A program made the position numbers and the translations under genes. A stretch of DNA of 62,424 nt from Fibrobacter sp. UWH4. GTDB taxonomy: Bacteria; Fibrobacterota; Fibrobacteria; Fibrobacterales; Fibrobacteraceae. Within the stretch, counting starts at the first letter, position 1. The number at the start of each line of letters is the position of its first letter. Shown here piece after piece: positions 57,701 to 62,424 of this stretch. The notes beneath the pieces are model-generated. The model searched no databases and was not told the origin of the DNA. It worked only from the letters and a program-made list of their open reading frames with translations. The DNA is taken from assembly GCF_900142475.1 (NCBI RefSeq), contig NZ_FRAY01000011.1:1-62424 (forward strand). The letters are read 5' to 3'.

Positions 57701-59048
57701 GGTTCAGGTTCTCGCGGATCACGCGAGACATACGGGAGAGGCCCACGGAAATCTGGTTGGCAAGAAGTTCGCCCACGGAACGGGTGCGGCGGTTGCCCAG
57801 GTGGTCGATATCGTCCAGGGCGTAGCCTTCGGTGCCGTTGTAGAGACCGACCATGTATTCGATGATGGCAAGGAAGTCGGCCTTGCTCATGGTCATGTCG
57901 GTGAGGGCTGGGATCTTGAATTCGTCGCCCTGTTCAGCGAGGACGTCGCGGATTTCGGAGCGGCTATAAATCTTTGCGTTCAAGCGATAGCGGCCCACTT
58001 CGCCGAGATCGTACTTGTGCGGATCGGAAATGAACTGGCTGTCGAAGTAGAGTTCGGCAGTGCGCATGTCCGGAGCTTCATCCTGCTGCTGGTGCGTCAC
58101 GGAGTAGATGGCCTTGAGGGCGTCTTCGCGGGACTTGGACTTGTCGGCAGCGAGGGTGTAGTGGATAAGGAGGTTGTCTTCGTCCTTGGAGAGGAGGACA
58201 ATCTTTTCGACGTTGCTCTGACGGAGCGTTTCGAGCTTCATCTCGTCGATGACATCGTTAGCGGCAAGGACCACTTCGCCCGAGCTCGTGTCGATGACGT
58301 CTTCGAACAGGATGCGGTCGATGAGCACGCAGACGCCGTTTTCGTCGAACTGTTCGGCCATTTCTTCCACGGAGACTTCTTCGGTCTTCTTGTAGAACAG
58401 CTTCAGGATGTCCTGCGTGGTCTCGAAACCGATGCAGCGGAGCATGGTCGTCGCGGCAAGCTTCTTCTTGCGGTCGATGATGAGGTAAAGGGTGTCGCCT
58501 TCGGTATTGAATTCCACCCAGGCACCGCGGTGCGGAATAATGCGGCTCTTGTAGTCGGAACGGCCGCTGGGCTGGAGTTCTTCGTCAAAACTGATACCGT
58601 AGGAACGGTGCAACTGGGAAACGACAACGCGTTCAGCGCCATTGACGATGAACGTACCGTTTTCAGTCATGATCGGGAGTTCGCAAATAAGGACGTCGTT
58701 CTTGACTTCTTCCTTGAGCTTGCGATCTTCGCCATCTTCCTCGAAAATCTGGAGGGAAAGGGTAGCGTAAAGCTCCATGGAATACGTGAGACCGCGCTCA
58801 CGGCATTCAGGGATGCTGTACTTCGGGATACCGAAATAATAGCCTTCGTAATTAAGGGAGTAAAGACCCTTGACGTCGGTAATGGGGAAAATATCCTGGA
58901 ACACGCGTTCCAGCCCAACCTTAAGACGTTTTTCTTGCGGAATTTCCTTCTGGAGGAATTGCTCGTACGAAGCCTTCTGGACTTCGATCAGGTACGGGAG
59001 TTCCAGCTGGAACTTGTTGGAGGAATAACTTTTTCGCTCCGTGGTCAT
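54777..59048 (-). CDS. rpoB: RNA polymerase beta subunit
   Basis: 1423 aa. The rifampicin-pocket region [31 protein letters not shown] is intact and of the sensitive type. GHQ-type motifs are conserved and [15 protein letters not shown], which contacts the nascent RNA and NTP, is present. The upstream gap to rplL carries an attenuator-like hairpin. The gene is cotranscribed with rpoC, as in nearly all bacteria. Confidence 0.99.
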   Translation of the reverse strand: [1423 protein letters not shown]

Positions 59049-59111
59049 TTGAAATACCTCATCCGGTGAAGAGCTTTTTTATCAAAAAATAGCAAAAAAA
59101 CTTAATACACC

Positions 59112-59136
59112 AAAAGCCCGCACATAAAGTGCAGGC
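59112..59136 (-). terminator. Attenuator-like hairpin between rplL and rpoB
   Basis: On the minus strand GCCTGCAC-TTTAT-GTGCGGGC followed by TTTTGG. It starts 34 nt after the rplL stop codon. A partial terminator at this place is known to set the ribosomal-protein to polymerase ratio in other bacteria. Confidence 0.65.
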
Positions 59137-59169
59137 AGTTGGCGTATAATAGTCAATGAAGTGAAAGCA

Positions 59170-59541
59170 TTACTTCAGAGCGACCTTTGCTCCGAGATCT
59201 TCCAGGTCCTTCTTGAGCTTTTCAGCGTCAGCCTTCGGCATAGCTTCCTTGACCACGCTGTTGGCCTTTTCGACCAGGTCCTTAGCTTCCTTGAGGCCCA
59301 GACCGGTGATGGCGCGGACAGCCTTGAGGACGTCCATCTTCTTAGCGCCGCATTCGACGAGGATCACGTCGAATTCAGTCTTTTCTTCAGCAGGAGCGGC
59401 AGCAGCAGCGGCCATTACGACGGCGCCACCGGCAGCAGCTTCGATGCCGTGGGTTTCTTTAAGGTAGTCAGCCAAAGCCTTGGCTTCGAGAAGGGTAAGA
59501 CCAACGATTTGATCGCCCAGTGCCTTGATATCAGTTGCCAT
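59170..59541 (-). CDS. rplL: 50S ribosomal protein L7/L12
   Basis: 123 aa. An N-terminal dimerisation helix, an Ala-rich hinge (about 38-50) and the C-terminal domain ([36 protein letters not shown]) that recruits translation factors. Complete, 51 nt after rplJ. Confidence 0.98.
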   Translation of the reverse strand: MATDIKALGDQIVGLTLLEAKALADYLKETHGIEAAAGGAVVMAAAAAAPAEEKTEFDVILVECGAKKMDVLKAVRAITGLGLKEAKDLVEKANSVVKEAMPKADAEKLKKDLEDLGAKVALK

Positions 59542-59592
59542 GATGTGTTTCTCCGATTATTCCGTTTAAATTTTTTGGTTTGTGGTTTGTTG

Positions 59593-60129
59593 TTAAGCTT
59601 CCGCAGCGGCTTCGGGAGCAGCTTCGGAGCCCGATTCTTTTTCCAGCTTTTCCTGGAGTGTCTTGATTTGACCGGCGATCGTGGAGCCAGGTCCGAGAGC
59701 GATGGAGACGATCTGAGCGATCATGCCCTTACGATCCGGGATCTTGGAGAGGTTCACGACTTCGGAGCCAGGCATCGCCTTGCCATCAAGGTACACGCTC
59801 TTGGCAACCAAGAAATCGGGGTTTGCTTTGTGGAATGCTTCAATTTCGCGAGCAGGCAGAAGCGGGTCTTCTTCGAAACCGACCATCACGGAGGTAGCTC
59901 CGGTGAGGAGGTCGTCGAGACCTTCGACCTTGAGGGCAGCGAGAACGCGCTTGAGAAGAGTGTTCTTCACAGCGTGGTACTTCACACCCTTAGATGCGAG
60001 TGCCTTGCGAAGGGCATTGTCCTTTTCTACGGTCATGCCTTGATAATTGAGCAGATAGACGGCGGTAGCGCCATTGAAGGACTCGACGAGCGCGTCCACA
60101 GTCTGTTGTTTTTTAACTACAGCTTTCAT
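59593..60129 (-). CDS. rplJ: 50S ribosomal protein L10
   Basis: 178 aa. VYLLNYQGMTVEKDNALRKALASKGVKYHAVKNTLLKRVL is the L10 core. The C-terminal helix ends in an Ala/Glu tail that binds L7/L12 dimers. It anchors the stalk and in many bacteria represses its own operon; I see no clear leader structure in the 8-nt gap after rplA. Confidence 0.97.
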   Translation of the reverse strand: MKAVVKKQQTVDALVESFNGATAVYLLNYQGMTVEKDNALRKALASKGVKYHAVKNTLLKRVLAALKVEGLDDLLTGATSVMVGFEEDPLLPAREIEAFHKANPDFLVAKSVYLDGKAMPGSEVVNLSKIPDRKGMIAQIVSIALGPGSTIAGQIKTLQEKLEKESGSEAAPEAAAEA

Positions 60130-60137
60130 GGTGTCTC

Positions 60138-60824
60138 CTATCGCGTCAGTGCCATATCAAGTTTGATGCCCGGAGCCATCGTTGCAGACAACGTAAGGCT
60201 CTTAATGTAGGTGCCCTTAGAAGATTGAGGCTTGTTCTTGACGACGGAGTCGATCACAGCCTTGGTGTTTTCAACCAGCTGATCAACGCCGAAGGAGAGC
60301 TTGCCTACGGGGGCATGGACGTTGGCGCCCTTGTCAACGCGGTACTGGATCTTACCAGCCTTGAGTTCCTTAACCGTCTGGGCCACGTTAACCGTAACCG
60401 TGCCGGCCTTCGGAGAAGGCATCAAACCGCGAGGACCGAGGACCTTAGCGACCTTACTAATCACCGGCATCATGTCGGGAGTAGCAACGACGGAATCAAA
60501 GTCCAGCCAGCCTTCCTGAATCTTCTGAACCAAGTCAGCACCACCAGCGTAGTCTGCGCCTGCGTTCTTTGCAACTTCAAGATTATTGTCCTTGCAGAAA
60601 ACCAAGACGCGGACCTGACGACCGGTACCATGCGGCAGCACAACAGTGCCACGAACCACTTGGTCGGAATGTTTTGGGTCCACACCGAGATTGAAGTGGA
60701 TTTCGACCGTCTGGTCGAACTTCAATTCGGACTTTTTAAGGATTTGGACTGCTTCAGCAAGATCGTAAGCCTTGTTACGGTCGATGCTTTCAGCAATCTT
60801 CTTGTATTTTTTTCCTCTGAACAT
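60138..60824 (-). CDS. rplA: 50S ribosomal protein L1
   Basis: 228 aa. [25 protein letters not shown] at the start, [28 protein letters not shown] and the ending [10 protein letters not shown] are L1 signatures. L1 forms the mobile stalk at the E site. In frame and complete. Confidence 0.98.
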   Translation of the reverse strand: MFRGKKYKKIAESIDRNKAYDLAEAVQILKKSELKFDQTVEIHFNLGVDPKHSDQVVRGTVVLPHGTGRQVRVLVFCKDNNLEVAKNAGADYAGGADLVQKIQEGWLDFDSVVATPDMMPVISKVAKVLGPRGLMPSPKAGTVTVNVAQTVKELKAGKIQYRVDKGANVHAPVGKLSFGVDQLVENTKAVIDSVVKNKPQSSKGTYIKSLTLSATMAPGIKLDMALTR

Positions 60825-60863
60825 GGTGTTTCCTGTCAGATACGTAACGGTGAATTACCTGCC

Positions 60864-61289
60864 TCAGTCAACCACTTCAACACCCATGGAGCGAGCGGTG
60901 CCCGCGACCATGCGCATAGCGGCTTCGAGGTCGATTGTGTTTAGATCCGGCATCTTCTTTTGGGCGATATCCTGGACCTGGGCCTTGGTGAGCTTACCAA
61001 CTTTCTTACGGTTGGGTTCGCCAGAGCCGCTTTCAATTCCGGCTGCCTTCTTGATGAGGGCAGGAACCGGCGAAACCTTCGTGATGAAGGTAAAGCTCTT
61101 GTCAGCATAGACCGTAATAACGACCGGGATAATCATTCCCTTGTCGTTCTGGGTCTTAGCGTTGAACTGCTTGCAGAATTCCATAATGTTCACACCCTTC
61201 TGACCAAGGGCGGGACCTACCGGGGGAGCCGGGTTAGCAGCACCGGCCGGAATCTGGAGCTTAATATAACCTGTGATTTTCTTTGCCAC
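60864..61289 (-). CDS. rplK: 50S ribosomal protein L11
   Basis: 141 aa. [37 protein letters not shown] is the thiostrepton-loop side of L11. The C-terminal RNA-binding domain ends [16 protein letters not shown]. Follows nusG by 29 nt. Confidence 0.98.
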   Translation of the reverse strand: MAKKITGYIKLQIPAGAANPAPPVGPALGQKGVNIMEFCKQFNAKTQNDKGMIIPVVITVYADKSFTFITKVSPVPALIKKAAGIESGSGEPNRKKVGKLTKAQVQDIAQKKMPDLNTIDLEAAMRMVAGTARSMGVEVVD

Positions 61290-61318
61290 TGTATTATCTC
61301 CGTTTCAAAACCGCACTA

Positions 61319-61867
61319 TTATGCGATGTCGGACTCGACCTGGTTGTAGGAAAGTTCGACAGGCGTAGAACGACCGAAGACAGTCACCATGACCTTGATC
61401 TTGGTCTTGTCTTCCATGATTTCGTCTACGACGCCCACAAAGTCCTTGAAGGGACCTTCCTTGATGCGGACATTTTCGCCAATGGAGTACGGATTTTGGA
61501 TCTCGCCTTCTGTGGAGCCACTAGGATCAACTCCCAAAAGACGATCGACCTCGCTCTGTTGTAAAGGAATAGCCACCCTCTTGGTGGGTGTCATTCCTAA
61601 GAAATGGGTGACGCCATTGATGTTCATCACCAAATGCTGGGTGAGCTCGTCCAGCACCATTTCAATGAAAACGTAAGTGGGCATCGCGTTCTGCACGGAT
61701 ACATGACGATGACCGCGAACGGTGGAAACCACTTCGCGGGTCGGCAAGAGAATCCGTCCGAACTTTTCCTGAACGCCTTCGCGTTCAATCATCTGCTCGA
61801 TACGTTTCTTAATATTGTTTTCTTGACCGGAAAAGGTGTGAATTGCATACCACTTCATTTCAGGCAT
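61319..61867 (-). CDS. nusG: Transcription elongation/antitermination factor NusG
   Basis: 182 aa from the ATG at 61867 (MPEMKWYAIHTFSGQE), preceded by AGAGG; the longer ORF runs back into secE in another frame. NGN domain with EMKWYAIHTFSGQEN and VEMVLDE-type helix, and a C-terminal KOW domain (IGENVRIKEGPFKDFVGVVDEI). It couples RNA polymerase to Rho or ribosomes. Confidence 0.97.
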   Translation of the reverse strand: MPEMKWYAIHTFSGQENNIKKRIEQMIEREGVQEKFGRILLPTREVVSTVRGHRHVSVQNAMPTYVFIEMVLDELTQHLVMNINGVTHFLGMTPTKRVAIPLQQSEVDRLLGVDPSGSTEGEIQNPYSIGENVRIKEGPFKDFVGVVDEIMEDKTKIKVMVTVFGRSTPVELSYNQVESDIA

Positions 61868-61871
61868 AACA

Positions 61872-62060
61872 TTAACCTCTTCCCATAATTTTGTCAATGA
61901 TCCAAGAGAAACCAACGTCAAGTCCTGCAATATAAAGACCCATAATGACGCTGAACAGCATCACGACGAGGGTGGATCCCTTGAGTTCTTCCCAAGTAGG
62001 CCAAGTAACTTTTTTCAGTTCCTCGATGGATTCCTTGACATATTGCTGGATCTTGCGCAT
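61872..62060 (-). CDS. secE: Preprotein translocase subunit SecE
   Basis: 62 aa. An amphipathic helix YVKESIEELKKVTWPTWEELKGS, the SecE signature, then one membrane helix. Partner of SecY in protein export. Ends 4 nt before nusG. Confidence 0.95.
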   Translation of the reverse strand: MRKIQQYVKESIEELKKVTWPTWEELKGSTLVVMLFSVIMGLYIAGLDVGFSWIIDKIMGRG

Positions 62061-62079
62061 AATGACTCCAGGAAGTGAG

Positions 62080-62152
62080 CAGGTCGGGAGGGACTCGAAC
62101 CCCCAACCAACGGTTTTGGAGACCGTGACTCTACCAATTGAGCTACCGACCT
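62080..62152 (-). tRNA. trnW: tRNA-Trp (CCA anticodon)
   Basis: 73 nt. Acceptor arms AGGTCGG / CCGACCT, discriminator G, D-loop with AGCTCAATTGGTAGAG, anticodon loop CTCCAAA (anticodon CCA), T-arm with GGTTCGAGTCC. No CCA end is encoded. It sits between rpmG and secE, the common place for tRNA-Trp. Confidence 0.96.
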
Positions 62153-62164
62153 ATTCGGACTTCC

Positions 62165-62317
62165 TTACTTGGTTTCCTTGTGAACAGTATGCTTGCGGCA
62201 GAACGGGCAGTACTTCTTGTACTCCACGCGGGAGGGGTGAAGACGCTTGTTCTTGTCGCAGTCATAGTTGCGCTGATTGCATTCGGTGCATTCGAGCGTG
62301 ATGAGTTCTCTGGGCAT
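62165..62317 (-). CDS. rpmG: 50S ribosomal protein L33
   Basis: 50 aa: [18 protein letters not shown] at the start, with two Cys pairs (CTEC and CPFC) that make this the zinc-binding (C+) type of L33. The ending is [24 protein letters not shown] precedes the ATG. Located 12 nt after tuf. Confidence 0.95.
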   Translation of the reverse strand: MPRELITLECTECNQRNYDCDKNKRLHPSRVEYKKYCPFCRKHTVHKETK

Positions 62318-62329
62318 TTTATTATCCGA

Positions 62330-62424
62330 TTACTTGATGATTTCGGTTACGGAGCCAGCGCCAACGGTACGGCCACCTTCGCGGATTGCGAAGCGGAGCT
62401 GCTTTTCCATTGCCACCGGGGCGA
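62330..62424 (-). CDS. tuf: Elongation factor Tu, C-terminal end
   Basis: Only the last 31 residues are in the window: [20 protein letters not shown] followed by AGSVTEIIK, the standard EF-Tu C-terminus. The remainder lies beyond the right edge. Confidence 0.95.
   Translation of the reverse strand, partial: APVAMEKQLRFAIREGGRTVGAGSVTEIIK

Overview
The window looks like a chromosome segment of a Fibrobacter-type bacterium (phylum Fibrobacterota). This is judged from content, not from a database match. The signs are a lipid-anchored GH45 endoglucanase, a secreted GH26 mannanase with a basic C-terminal tail, a lipoprotein with a poly-serine linker, many small outer-membrane-barrel and lipoprotein genes, and a -10 box (TATATTTG-like) that recalls the TAnnTTTG box of Bacteroidota relatives. 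The core DNA has G/C-rich third codon positions, which creates very long meaningless antisense ORFs opposite rpoB, rpoC and ahcY.

Layout. 1-9.1 kb: end of murJ, an outer-membrane protein, a HigA/ImmA-like protein with a broken zincin motif, a histidine-phosphatase lipoprotein, a DUF3392-like membrane protein, an SGNH hydrolase, an NhaC-like antiporter divergent from an AraC regulator, a cupin, and a GNAT acetyltransferase with an attenuator-like leader. 9.1-28.8 kb: an accessory defence island. A type I restriction-modification system (hsdR far from hsdS and hsdM) encloses two tandem AbiTii genes and, on the other strand, an AT-rich two-gene YobI-like KAP ATPase module whose first protein carries a lipoprotein signal. 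Divergent from hsdM runs a nuclease/SF1-helicase/small-protein operon, followed by RhuM, a nitroreductase-like protein and a YhcG (DUF1016) nuclease.

28.8-49.3 kb: a polysaccharide-lyase-like protein, ahcY, the GH45 cellulase, purM, a cyclic-nucleotide-binding protein, a substrate-binding lipoprotein that carries a dispersed intergenic repeat inside its reading frame, NYN and TPR proteins, a 71-aa orphan behind a 475-nt leader, an LpoA-like protein with a degenerate nucleotidyltransferase, a double-winged-helix GntR regulator divergent from the GH26 mannanase, a truncated second GH26 copy, a Ser-linker lipoprotein, and an AAA ATPase behind a 31-bp perfect palindrome.

49.3-62.4 kb: the conserved information-processing cluster, all on the minus strand: tuf (partial)-rpmG-tRNA-Trp-secE-nusG-rplK-rplA-rplJ-rplL-rpoB-rpoC, then rpsL-rpsG with its own promoter. 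The best candidates for an undescribed system are the split, lipid-anchored YobI-like module (12799-16587) and the nuclease/helicase/small-protein operon (21476-25823), both nested in or against the type I RM genes.
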